Part shown: positions 6,486-13,791 of the stretch, one piece after another
Position numbering within the stretch: the first letter of the stretch is position 1
Layout of the letters: each line of letters opens with the position of its first letter
Assembly: GCA_947171615.1 (NCBI GenBank)
Contig: CAMVYG010000022.1
Location: 1 to 17,046, forward strand
DNA: 17,046 nt
Source: an uncultured Clostridia bacterium
GTDB lineage: Bacteria > Bacillota > Clostridia > Oscillospirales > Acutalibacteraceae
Direction: 5' to 3'
Made by a program: the position numbers and the translations under genes
Notes under the pieces: generated by a model
Databases searched by the model: none
What the model saw: only the letters and a program-made list of their open reading frames with translations
Told to the model about the DNA's origin: nothing

Positions 6486-6492
6486 CTCCTTT
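6486..6492 (-). promoter_or_regulatory. Ribosome binding site that fixes the clpE-like start
   Basis: AAAGGAG on the minus strand lies 7 bases before ATG 6478. A second ATG two codons later is also possible. The upstream in-frame extension to 6538 would add about 20 residues that do not resemble the zinc-finger start of the family. Confidence 0.8.
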
Positions 6493-6549
6493 CCGGAAAA
6501 CCAGTCTTTTTGCCGCACCCTGTCCCCGGTTCTCCCATCGGGCAAAGTT

Positions 6550-7194
6550 TTACTTCTTTCTCGGCTCACGCACCGTTTTTGTGCGGATCTCATCAGGCAG
6601 GTTCAATTCATATTTTTCATCGCTGGAATGAAGTATTTCCAGAAAGATCTGAAAATACCGGATCCCCGAATAGATCATCATAAAAGCGGTCAGCAAAAGC
6701 AGGCCGTAGGAAACCCCGCTGAACACCGGGCCGGAAAGATCAAATACCCCATCCATGACTACTATGACGCCTACGGAAATATAGAACATTACCGTTGCGA
6801 CTTTGCCGTACCATTTCGCGGCACAGGGCCGTTTTCTTTTTTTCAGCAGCACCGCCGCGCAGCACAGCATACCCAGCTCTTTACAGATAAAAATTACCAG
6901 AACCGGACAGATCGCCGGAAATTTTACTGCAAGGCACAGAGCCACCACGCCCTGAGTAAGCTTGTCTGCCAGCGGGTCCAGCATTTTTCCCAGCTCTGTG
7001 ATCTGGTTGAATTTACGGGCGATGAGCCCGTCAAACAGGTCGGATAAACCGGAAATTGCCAGCAAGACAGCCGCTGTGATCAAATGCCCCTTCAGAAAAG
7101 CCACAGCAAAAAAGGGAACCACAACAATGCGCAGCAGGGACAGCGCATTTGGTACGGTCAAATTTTGATTTCTTGGTTTACGTTCAGAAGCCAT
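6550..7194 (-). CDS. pgsA: CDP-alcohol phosphatidyltransferase family protein, probably phosphatidylglycerophosphate synthase
   Basis: PgsA-type enzymes move the phosphatidyl group from CDP-diacylglycerol to glycerol-3-phosphate in the membrane, the first committed step to phosphatidylglycerol and cardiolipin. The 214-aa product carries the complete family motif D-x2-DG-x2-AR-x8-G-x3-D-x3-D at D52, D55, G56, A59, R60, G69, D73 and D77. It begins with the usual NLTVPNALSLLRIVVVPFF segment and has several hydrophobic helices. The C terminus is an extended hydrophilic tail of about 35 residues, longer than in many PgsA proteins. The motif fixes the superfamily, but the alcohol substrate (glycerol-3-phosphate or another) is inferred. 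It lies 57 bases after the cvpA-like gene. The ribosome site is weak (GAGGGAAAATAG). Confidence 0.88.
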   Translation of the reverse strand: MASERKPRNQNLTVPNALSLLRIVVVPFFAVAFLKGHLITAAVLLAISGLSDLFDGLIARKFNQITELGKMLDPLADKLTQGVVALCLAVKFPAICPVLVIFICKELGMLCCAAVLLKKRKRPCAAKWYGKVATVMFYISVGVIVVMDGVFDLSGPVFSGVSYGLLLLTAFMMIYSGIRYFQIFLEILHSSDEKYELNLPDEIRTKTVREPRKK

Positions 7195-7251
7195 CGCTCT
7201 ATTTTCCCTCTTTCCCGTCTTTTCCCTTGTCTATCGATAATAATAAGCCTG

Positions 7252-7950
7252 TCAGTGGAACATAGCCCCCAGCGGATTCATGCGGATCACAAGCCCGGCA
7301 ATGACAGAACGATCCAGCATGATCTCCACATCTGCCTGCGCCTCCGCTGCCAGCATCGGCAGGAACACCTGCACGGCGGAAATGAGAATCCACACGGAAA
7401 CCAGCGCCAGCAAAAAGCCGAACAGCCCACCCAGAACACCATTTAACTGCCGAAGCAGCGGCAGCCGAAACAGGCCCGCTACCATATCCGCCAGCACACG
7501 GACTACGATCATAAACAAACAAAACAGCACGATCACTGCAAGCACTTTGAGAAAGCTGATAAATACCGGGGCCAGAGAATCGGCGATCAGCTCCGCCGCC
7601 TGCCCGCTCCGGGTGGAAACCACGCCCTCCAGGCTGTTGGCGGTAATGCCCGCCTCTGCCAGCGCGCGGACAATGAAATCGGGAAGGGAAGAAAGCAGCC
7701 CGTTTATAGCGGCGGAGGTGCTTCCCGTTCCCAAAGACGCAAGAGAGCCGCCGATCCGCTCCACCAGAGCATCCCGAAACATCACGTCAAATACCCATTT
7801 AGCGGCGGCGCCGCCCAGGGCGGAAGCAAAAAAAGCCGCCAGGATCGATCCCAAAAAGTGAGTGGCAGATTTTACAACCCCTCTGCGTATTCCCACTACG
7901 GTAAACAGCAGAAAAACGCAGAGAAGCACAAGATCCAACATGATATTCAC
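7252..7950 (-). CDS. CvpA family integral membrane protein
   Basis: The product is 232 aa. CvpA proteins are poorly understood inner-membrane proteins linked to colicin V export and envelope robustness in Enterobacteria, with no firm role in Firmicutes. The N terminus LDLVLLCVFLLFTVVGIRRG followed by a second helix (FLGSILAAFFASALGG) is typical. After a hydrophilic segment come two more helices at about 127-160 and 169-200, with the family's LNGVLGGLFGFLLALVSVWI. The start is GTG at 7948-7950, nine bases after a strong AGGAGG; an ATG three codons in is less well placed. A promoter lies in the 130-base gap upstream, so this gene may head a sub-operon with the pgsA-like and clpE-like genes. Confidence 0.88.
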   Translation of the reverse strand: MNIMLDLVLLCVFLLFTVVGIRRGVVKSATHFLGSILAAFFASALGGAAAKWVFDVMFRDALVERIGGSLASLGTGSTSAAINGLLSSLPDFIVRALAEAGITANSLEGVVSTRSGQAAELIADSLAPVFISFLKVLAVIVLFCLFMIVVRVLADMVAGLFRLPLLRQLNGVLGGLFGFLLALVSVWILISAVQVFLPMLAAEAQADVEIMLDRSVIAGLVIRMNPLGAMFH

Positions 7951-8003
7951 AGCGCTTTCCCTCCTTGCGGCAAATCCAAGCCTTAAAAAACCTGTAGGCT
8001 ATA

Positions 8004-8032
8004 AGTTTATCACAAACCTTTTCGTTTCACAA
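8004..8032 (-). promoter_or_regulatory. Predicted internal promoter for the cvpA-like, pgsA-like and clpE-like genes
   Basis: Minus strand: -35 TTGTGA (8027-8032), a 17-bp spacer, and -10 TAAACT (8004-8009) preceded by an extended TGA. It lies in the largest gap inside the 4-17 kb gene run. A small hairpin, AAGGGG/CCCCTT with a 4-base loop (8031-8046), overlaps the upstream edge. It has no U tract, so it is at best a weak terminator for the preceding gene. Confidence 0.6.
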
Positions 8033-8080
8033 GGGGATTTCCCCTTACAGAACTCTTACTGTATTGCCGCGTTATATGCG

Positions 8081-9352
8081 TCAATGTATTTCCAATGTGC
8101 GGACTTCACTGACGCCCAGCACATAAGCGGCCCGTTCACTGCTGAGCGCAATGCTTTTGGCATCGCTTCCGGCGTCTGTACGGCCCTGCTCCACTCCGGT
8201 GGAATAATCGTAAAACACTGCTTCACCATTCACTAAGGCTCCCACCGTACCGCCGGAAACGGAAAGGGAGACAATGCGCTCCGGCGATTCCACGCGCACA
8301 GGATCGCCGCCCCCGCGGAACACCAGCAGGGTGCAGGGCCCTGCGTGAGCATAGGCGGAAATAGACAGAAAGGCTCTGCTCTGATCCAGACAGTACGCCG
8401 TAAGCTGGCGTCCGTCATAACTGTATTCACTGAAGGCATAGTCGGTGGATTTGGCTATCAGCAGGGCAGAATCCCCCACGGCGTACAGGTCGCCGCTTTC
8501 CGTCCATGCCGCATCGATCAACAGGTTATCTCTGGTTTCATAGCATGCACGACGCTCCGCCTGATGGAAATCAAACCCCCTGACCCTGGAGCGCACTTCT
8601 CCCCTCTCACTGCGCCCCGTGCTTAAAGCGCCCTCGACTCCATCGTAGTTCATGGCAATGGCCGTAATATAATCCTTGGCAAAGGCATAGGTGTACTGCA
8701 AAGAGCCGTCCTTTTGATAGACATTCAATTCAGAGGCTCCGTCTGAACCATGAAGCCCCAGGGCAAACCTGCCGTTCTGCGCCACCACGCCGGAAAGGAT
8801 CTCCCGATCCGCCGTTCCCCGCAGCTTTACTTCCGTACCCGAAAGCACCAAATACCCTGTGCTGCCCTGGTTATAAAGCAATGTCTGACCATAAGCAGAA
8901 CGCATGGCAGGCTGATTTAAGCTGTGCCGCAGGGAAAGCACCGTTTTTCCGGAGGAATCCACCATGGTCAGGGCGGTATCACTCAAAATCTGCGCATTTC
9001 CCCCAGAAGAGGTAAAATTGGAGGCGAATACCGAGGAACCGGTAATGGGAACGGGGAAACCGTCTCCCCGGCCCTCTCCCACAAATTGCAGTCTCACCCA
9101 GTTTGTGATATTATCCAGGGTCAGGCTGGAACGGTTGATCCACAGGGCAAGGCCCAAAATCAGCAGGATCAGAATGATCACCACGCGGTAAACCGCCTTT
9201 GGAACCCGCATTTTTTTCAGCCTTGCTTCGCCGGCTGCTTCCGCTTCCTCGTCATCGTATTCAAAAAAGGCTTCCGTTTCCTGATAGTCCTTAAGACGCA
9301 CGATCTCTCTTGTATCAGCCTTGGAATCCACTTTTTTCCTGCGCTTTGCCAT
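8081..9352 (-). CDS. DUF5711-like single-pass membrane protein with an extracytoplasmic beta-propeller-like domain
   Basis: The function is unknown. The 423-aa product has a charged cytoplasmic tail of about 50 residues (basic start MAKRRKKVDS, acidic stretch EYDDEEAEAAGE at 31-42). One transmembrane helix (about 54-72, VVIILILLILGLALWI) follows. The roughly 350-residue domain outside contains repeated short beta-type units such as GRFALGLHGSDG, DLYAVGDSALLIA and GTVGALVNGEAVFYDY, suggestive of a WD40-like propeller. There is no cleavable signal peptide; it is predicted type II (N-in). The layout fits the DUF5711 family, as recalled. It lies 34 bases after truA and 130 bases before the cvpA-like gene. 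The orientation assumes the positive-inside rule. Confidence 0.83.
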   Translation of the reverse strand: MAKRRKKVDSKADTREIVRLKDYQETEAFFEYDDEEAEAAGEARLKKMRVPKAVYRVVIILILLILGLALWINRSSLTLDNITNWVRLQFVGEGRGDGFPVPITGSSVFASNFTSSGGNAQILSDTALTMVDSSGKTVLSLRHSLNQPAMRSAYGQTLLYNQGSTGYLVLSGTEVKLRGTADREILSGVVAQNGRFALGLHGSDGASELNVYQKDGSLQYTYAFAKDYITAIAMNYDGVEGALSTGRSERGEVRSRVRGFDFHQAERRACYETRDNLLIDAAWTESGDLYAVGDSALLIAKSTDYAFSEYSYDGRQLTAYCLDQSRAFLSISAYAHAGPCTLLVFRGGGDPVRVESPERIVSLSVSGGTVGALVNGEAVFYDYSTGVEQGRTDAGSDAKSIALSSERAAYVLGVSEVRTLEIH

Positions 9353-9386
9353 ACCGTTCCCTCCCTTCCGGTTTTTGTCCGTTTTT

Positions 9387-10151
9387 TCAATAAAACACCT
9401 GATTTAAGTACAAACCGCAGGCAGGAGCGGTAGGGCCGGCGGCCTTGCGGTTTTTCGCTTCGATCACAGCGGGGATCTCCTCCGGGGAAAGCTTTCCCTG
9501 CTGCACCCGGAGCAGGGTACCGGCCATGATACGCACCATATTATAGAGAAAGCCGTCTGCGGCTACCGTGAACACCACCAGATTGCCCCGGCGCTCCACT
9601 CTGGCTTCCGTCACTGTGCGGGTCAGGTCACCCCGATCTCTGCGGTCCAGCGTACAGAAGGAAGAAAAATCATGCCGACCGATATAGTGCTTTGCCGCCT
9701 GATCCAGCCGCTTTTCGTCAATGGGATACCAATAATGCAGCGCACGCCCCAACAGAAAGGGCTCACGCACCGGATGGTTCCAGATCTCATAGGCGTATTC
9801 CTTTCCCTTGCAGGAATACCGGGCATGAAACTCCATGGGAACCTCCCGGCAGTCCTTTACCGCGATATCCCCCGGCAGATAATGGTTCAAAGCGGCCAAA
9901 AGCCGTTCCGGGGGGATTTGGCTTTCCGTTTTCAGGCTCACACAAAACTCCCTGGCGTGAACGCCGGTATCCGTGCGGGAGCAGGCCTTGATCTCCTCTG
10001 AAAGCCCGGTCACGTCCTTTAAGGCTTTTTGGAAAACCTCCTGCACCGTAAGGGCGTTTTCCTGTATCTGCCAGCCATGATAGCGGGAGCCGTCATAGGA
10101 AAGCTTCAAAAGCAAATTCCGCCCGGACTTTTCCTTTTCAAAGGATTCCAC
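9387..10151 (-). CDS. truA: tRNA pseudouridine(38-40) synthase
   Basis: TruA converts uridine to pseudouridine at positions 38-40 in the anticodon arm of many tRNAs. The 254-aa product has the catalytic aspartate D61 in CSRTDTGVHA. Other landmarks are LSYDGSRYHGWQIQ (17-30), LNHYLPGDIAV, FHARYSCKGKEYAYEIWN, GRHDFSSFC, ADGFLYNMVRIMAGTLL and the C-terminal AGPTAPACGLYL. The start is GTG at 10149-10151, preceded by GGGGGTGATC, which matches the anti-Shine-Dalgarno well at suitable spacing. Its position after ecfA-ecfT is the common Firmicutes gene order. The 73-base gap to ecfT contains a heptad repeat array. Confidence 0.96.
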   Translation of the reverse strand: MESFEKEKSGRNLLLKLSYDGSRYHGWQIQENALTVQEVFQKALKDVTGLSEEIKACSRTDTGVHAREFCVSLKTESQIPPERLLAALNHYLPGDIAVKDCREVPMEFHARYSCKGKEYAYEIWNHPVREPFLLGRALHYWYPIDEKRLDQAAKHYIGRHDFSSFCTLDRRDRGDLTRTVTEARVERRGNLVVFTVAADGFLYNMVRIMAGTLLRVQQGKLSPEEIPAVIEAKNRKAAGPTAPACGLYLNQVFY

Positions 10152-10168
10152 AGGATCACCCCCATATC

Positions 10169-10199
10169 AGTTGTTAGTCGTTAGTTGTTAGTTGTTAGA
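10169..10199 (-). repeat. Four-unit AACAACT heptad array between ecfT and truA
   Basis: On the plus strand the units are AGTTGTT, AGTCGTT, AGTTGTT and AGTTGTT, followed by AGAGAAGG. The 20 bases at 10180-10199 are the exact reverse complement of 12888-12907 on the other side of the ecf module. The array lies wholly in the 73-base gap between ecfT stop and truA start. Confidence 0.9.
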
Positions 10200-10224
10200 G
10201 AAGGACAAGCTTTTTATTTGGTGG

Positions 10225-11037
10225 TTAAATCACTTTTGGGAACAGCAGGTTCAGCGTGAGGAAAACTCCCAGCGCCAGAAACGCAGAACAGAGGGAAATC
10301 CAGTCTCCTCCGCCGAATTTCAGGATCTTCATTTTTGTCCGGCCCTCTCCGCCGTGATAACAGCGGCTTTCCATGGCGGTGGCCAGGTCATAAGCCCGGC
10401 GGAAGGCGGAAACAAACAGCGGAATCAGCACCGGCACCAGCGCCTTGATGCGCTGGATCACACCGCCGCTTTCCATATCGGCTCCTCTGGCCTTCTGGGC
10501 GCTCATGATCTTTTCCGTTTCCTCCAACAGCGTAGGGACAAAGCGCAGGGCAATGGTCATCATCATGGCAAATTCATGAACGGGCACCCGCAGCTTTCCG
10601 AGGGGCTTCAAAAGCCGCTCGATGGCGTCTGTAAGCTGTGTGGGAGAAGTGGTAAAGGTCAAAATGGAGCTTGCCAGGATCAGCAGCACGATCCGCAGGG
10701 AGATAAAAACGCTGTTTAAAATACCGGCCTTCGTGATCTTCAGCCATCCCCACTGCACCAGGGGTTCTCCCGTGCCGTAAAAAATATTCAGCACTGCGGT
10801 AAACACCAGCAGGATCAAAATGGGCTTCAGGCTTTTCAGATACATTTTCGGCGGTATTTTGGAAAGGGCTATCCCCAGGAAAATGTACAGCACCACTGCA
10901 GCCAGTGAAAAGAAATTCCCGGAAACAAAAGTAAGAACGATTGAAAACACCGTAAGGCATATTTTCAGACGGGGGTCCATCCGGTGCATGACAGACGGAG
11001 CCGGGAAATATTGACCCAGAGTAATATCGGAAATCAT
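10225..11037 (-). CDS. ecfT: Energy-coupling factor transporter transmembrane subunit
   Basis: EcfT is the membrane scaffold that links the two ATPase domains to exchangeable S-subunits and drives uptake of vitamins and similar micronutrients. The 270-aa product starts MISDITLGQYFPAPSVMHRM and contains the DPRLK motif after the first segment. Five or more hydrophobic helices follow. The two Ala-Arg coupling-helix motifs are QKARGADMESGG (A183-R184-G185) and AMESRCYHGGEGRT (R225); the second has Cys where many relatives have Gly. ATG 11037 overlaps the ecfA stop (ATGA) and has AAAGGAG ten bases upstream, so it is preferred to a start nine codons further out. No S-subunit gene is adjacent, so this is a group II (shared) ECF module. 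Confidence 0.95.
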   Translation of the reverse strand: MISDITLGQYFPAPSVMHRMDPRLKICLTVFSIVLTFVSGNFFSLAAVVLYIFLGIALSKIPPKMYLKSLKPILILLVFTAVLNIFYGTGEPLVQWGWLKITKAGILNSVFISLRIVLLILASSILTFTTSPTQLTDAIERLLKPLGKLRVPVHEFAMMMTIALRFVPTLLEETEKIMSAQKARGADMESGGVIQRIKALVPVLIPLFVSAFRRAYDLATAMESRCYHGGEGRTKMKILKFGGGDWISLCSAFLALGVFLTLNLLFPKVI

Positions 11038-12836
11038 AGGGAAAGCTCTCCTTTCTGCGCACACTCCGGTTTTGCACCTTTCAGGACAGGCAGCAGCTGC
11101 TTTAAGGCCTCGTCCACCGTCAGGGTGGAGGGATCTACCGGACAGCCCATCTCTTTCAGCTCCTGTAAAATCTTCGTGATCTGCGGCACCCTGAGACCGA
11201 TCTGCTCCAGCTTTTCTCCCTGAGAAAACACCTTGCGGGTCTCCTCCAGCATCACCACATGGCTGCGGTTCATCACCAGCAGCCGGTCTGCCGTGCGGCC
11301 GATATCCTCCATGCTGTGGGAAACCAGCAGTACCGTATTGTGCCGCTCCTTATGATACTGGCTGATCTGAGACAGCAGCACATCCCGGCCTCTGGGGTCC
11401 AGCCCGGCAGTGGGCTCGTCCAGCACCAGCACGTCGGGGTCCATGGCGATCACTCCGGCAATGGCGGCCCGGCGCTTTTCTCCGCCGGAAAGCTCAAAGG
11501 GAGATTTTTCCAACAGCTCTTCAGAAAGCCCGGTAAACCGGGCGGCTTCCATGGCTCTGGCTTTGGCCTCTTCATCGGAAAGGCCCATGTTTTTGGGCCC
11601 AAACATAATATCCTTCAGCACGGTTTCTTCAAAAAGCTGATACTCCGGGTACTGGAACACCATGCCTACCTTAAACCGCACGTCCCGTATTTTTTTCGGT
11701 TCCTCCCAAATATCCCGGCCCTCTAAAATCACCTGACCGGCAGTGGGCTTCAAAAGTCCGTTCAAAAGCTGGATCATAGTGGATTTTCCGCTGCCGGTAT
11801 GGCCGATCACGCCCAGGAATTCTCCCTGGCGGATGGAAATAGATGCCTTATCCAGCGCGGTTTTTCGGAAGGGTGTGCCCGCGCCGTATTCATAAGTCAG
11901 CTCCCTTGTTTCCAAAACAGCTTTTCCGCTTTCCCTCTGAGGCTCTGAAAAAGCGGCGGAGCGCTCCATCTCCTGAGCTCGGCTGTCGAGAGGCTGTTCT
12001 TTCCAATACTGCCGGAACTGCTCCACACATTCTTCCACCCCCAACGGCACGCCGGAAAGCTTTACTCCCGCTGTGGAAAGCCGATATACAAGCTCCGTGG
12101 CCTGGGGCACGTCCAGCCCGTGGCGCTTCAGGAACTCCACCTTGCCGAACACCTCTTCCGGAGAGCCGTCTGTCAAGACCTCCCCCTGATCCATGACCAC
12201 CACGCGCCCGGCCTGTACCGCTTCCTCCATGTAATGGGTGATGAGCACAATGGTGATCCCCTTTTCCCGGTTCAGACGTTTGATGGTCTCCATGACCTCC
12301 GTGCGTCCTCTGGGATCCAGCATGGCGGTGGGCTCGTCCAGCACGATGCAGGCAGTCTCCATGGCGATAATTCCCGCAATGGCCACCCGCTGCTTCTGAC
12401 CGCCGGAAAGCTTGTGAGGGGCGCTTTCCCGGTACTCGTACATATCCACGGCCCGCAGGGCCTCGTCCACTCTTTTCCGGATCTCCTCCGGCGGGATCCC
12501 CAGATTTTCCGGGCCAAAGGCCACGTCCTCCTCCACCACACCGGCAACCAGCTGGTTATCGGGATTCTGCTGTACCAGCCCCACCCGGCGGCGCACCTCA
12601 AGCTGAAGCGCTTCTTCTCCGGTGTCGATGCCGTCTACCAGCACCTTACCGGAGCCGGGAACCAGCATACCGTTTAAAAGCTTCGCCACAGTGGATTTTC
12701 CACAGCCGTTATGCCCCAGCAGGGCCACAAACTCTCCCTGTTCTATTTGCAGTGTCACGCCATGGAGAACCTCTTTCGGCTCCACAGCCTCCGGCTCATA
12801 GGAAAACCGGACTTCCTTCAATTCCAGCAGGGCCAT
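11034..12836 (-). CDS. ecfA: Energy-coupling factor transporter ATPase, EcfA1-EcfA2 fusion
   Basis: This single 600-aa chain contains both nucleotide-binding domains of the ECF vitamin transporter, usually two separate proteins of about 280 aa. Domain 1 has Walker A GHNGCGKST (41-49), Q-loop QQNPDNQ (89-95), signature LSGGQ (143-147), Walker B CIVLDEP (163-169) and H-loop H201. A linker of about 60 residues (245-305) follows. Domain 2 has Walker A GHTGSGKST (345-353), FQYPEYQLF (394-402), signature LSGGE (449-453), Walker B VLVLDEP (469-475) and an H-loop in VSHSMED. The Q-loop types match EcfA1 first and EcfA2 second. All catalytic residues are intact in both halves. The stop overlaps the ecfT start. 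ATG 12836 has only a weak upstream site (GGAAGGGAAG at long spacing). The 73-base gap upstream contains a heptad array. Confidence 0.95.
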   Translation of the reverse strand: MALLELKEVRFSYEPEAVEPKEVLHGVTLQIEQGEFVALLGHNGCGKSTVAKLLNGMLVPGSGKVLVDGIDTGEEALQLEVRRRVGLVQQNPDNQLVAGVVEEDVAFGPENLGIPPEEIRKRVDEALRAVDMYEYRESAPHKLSGGQKQRVAIAGIIAMETACIVLDEPTAMLDPRGRTEVMETIKRLNREKGITIVLITHYMEEAVQAGRVVVMDQGEVLTDGSPEEVFGKVEFLKRHGLDVPQATELVYRLSTAGVKLSGVPLGVEECVEQFRQYWKEQPLDSRAQEMERSAAFSEPQRESGKAVLETRELTYEYGAGTPFRKTALDKASISIRQGEFLGVIGHTGSGKSTMIQLLNGLLKPTAGQVILEGRDIWEEPKKIRDVRFKVGMVFQYPEYQLFEETVLKDIMFGPKNMGLSDEEAKARAMEAARFTGLSEELLEKSPFELSGGEKRRAAIAGVIAMDPDVLVLDEPTAGLDPRGRDVLLSQISQYHKERHNTVLLVSHSMEDIGRTADRLLVMNRSHVVMLEETRKVFSQGEKLEQIGLRVPQITKILQELKEMGCPVDPSTLTVDEALKQLLPVLKGAKPECAQKGELSL

Positions 12837-12887
12837 CTATCGTTTTCTTCCCTTCCGATCAGTTTGTATTCCAGGGCCTTTCGCCCT

Positions 12888-12918
12888 TCTAACAACTAAC
12901 AACTAACTTCTAACAACT
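12888..12918 (+). repeat. Four-unit AACAACT heptad array between the methyltransferase gene and ecfA
   Basis: On the plus strand TCT precedes the units AACAACT, AACAACT, AACTTCT and AACAACT (12891-12918). The array is inverted relative to the one at 10169-10199 and has the same order of perfect and variant units. Its outer end overlaps the stop codon and last two codons of the methyltransferase gene. A small GC hairpin, AGGGC/GCCCT (12873-12887), abuts its inner side. Confidence 0.9.
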
Positions 12919-13791
12919 ACTCTCCCAAATCGCCGTGCTGCCGCAGGGCAGCACCAGACCGGTATTTGTTACCCGCAGGCCGATCTCATCAGAGGAAACC
13001 TGCCCGCCCAGCTTTTTTTGCAGCAACACGCCCAACAGGTATTCCATCACCGCCGGAGAAAGGCCGGTGGTGTAGGAATTGAGCAAAAAGAACAGGGCGT
13101 TCTCCGAAAGGATAGGCAGGCACATTTCCACCAGAGAATAAAGCTGCTCCTCCAGCTTCCACACCTCGCCGCCGGGGCCTCTCCCATAGGAGGGAGGGTC
13201 CATAATAATGCCGTCATAGGTGTTTCCCCTGCGCTGCTCCCGCTGGACAAATTTCACACAGTCGTCCACCAGCCAGCGCACGGGCCGGTCTGCAAGGCCG
13301 GAGGCTTCCGCGTTTTCCTTTGCCCACTGCACCATACCCTTGGAAGCGTCCACATGGGTCACGGCGGCTCCCGCCCGCATACAGGCCAAGGTGGCCGCAC
13401 CGGTATAGCCAAAAAGGTTCAGTACTTTGATCTGCCGGCTGCTGTCCGCCTGCTTTGCCATGCGGATCCGTTCCATGGCAAATTCCCAGTTCACCGCTTG
13501 TTCGGGAAAAATTCCCGTATGCTTAAAGCCCATGGGCTTTAAACGGAAGGTCAGATCCTGCCAGCCGATCTTCCAGACGTCGGGCAGCTTTTTGTATTCC
13601 TCCCAGCTTCCTCCGCCGGAGCTGGAACGGCGATACCGCCCATGGGCCGAATGCCAGCGGGGATCCCGCTTATCTCCGGACCAGATGATTTGCGGATCAG
13701 GCCGGATCAGCAGGATCTCTCCCCACCGTTCCAGCCGCTCCCCGTCTACCGTATCGATCAATTCATAGTCCTGCCATTTTGCTGTTCTCAT
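12910..13791 (-). CDS. Class I SAM-dependent methyltransferase, RlmI/RlmK-like catalytic domain
   Basis: The 293-aa product is probably an RNA methyltransferase. The SAM-binding motif I is LNLFGYTGAATLACMRAGA (124-142), the acidic residue is in HVDASKG (D148), motif II is VDDCVKFV (175-182), and the catalytic-type motif IV is MDPPSYGRG (197-205), as in the RlmI/YccW family of 23S rRNA cytosine methyltransferases. The N terminus (LIRPDPQIIW, then RWHSAHGRYRR) replaces the PUA domain of RlmI, so the target is unknown. The start ATG 13791 lies inside the upstream 2H gene (29-base overlap), with AAAGGAA about 9 bases before it; translational coupling is likely. The last residues (SSC and stop) are read from the heptad repeat at 12891-12918, so the natural C terminus may have been altered by the repeat. 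Confidence 0.88.
   Translation of the reverse strand: MRTAKWQDYELIDTVDGERLERWGEILLIRPDPQIIWSGDKRDPRWHSAHGRYRRSSSGGGSWEEYKKLPDVWKIGWQDLTFRLKPMGFKHTGIFPEQAVNWEFAMERIRMAKQADSSRQIKVLNLFGYTGAATLACMRAGAAVTHVDASKGMVQWAKENAEASGLADRPVRWLVDDCVKFVQREQRRGNTYDGIIMDPPSYGRGPGGEVWKLEEQLYSLVEMCLPILSENALFFLLNSYTTGLSPAVMEYLLGVLLQKKLGGQVSSDEIGLRVTNTGLVLPCGSTAIWESSC

Noticed and set aside
8031..8046. Terminator after the DUF5711-like gene
   Set aside because: AAGGGG/CCCCTT forms a 6-bp stem but no U tract follows on the minus strand.
10180..12907. Transposon or IS with the ecf genes as cargo
   Set aside because: The inverted 20-bp match looks like terminal repeats, but there is no transposase, no target-site duplication was seen, and the ecf-truA order is ancestral. 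Kept as a finding about the repeats, not called a mobile element.
3816..12918. CRISPR array
   Set aside because: The repeated units are 7 bp, directly tandem without spacers, and no cas genes are present.
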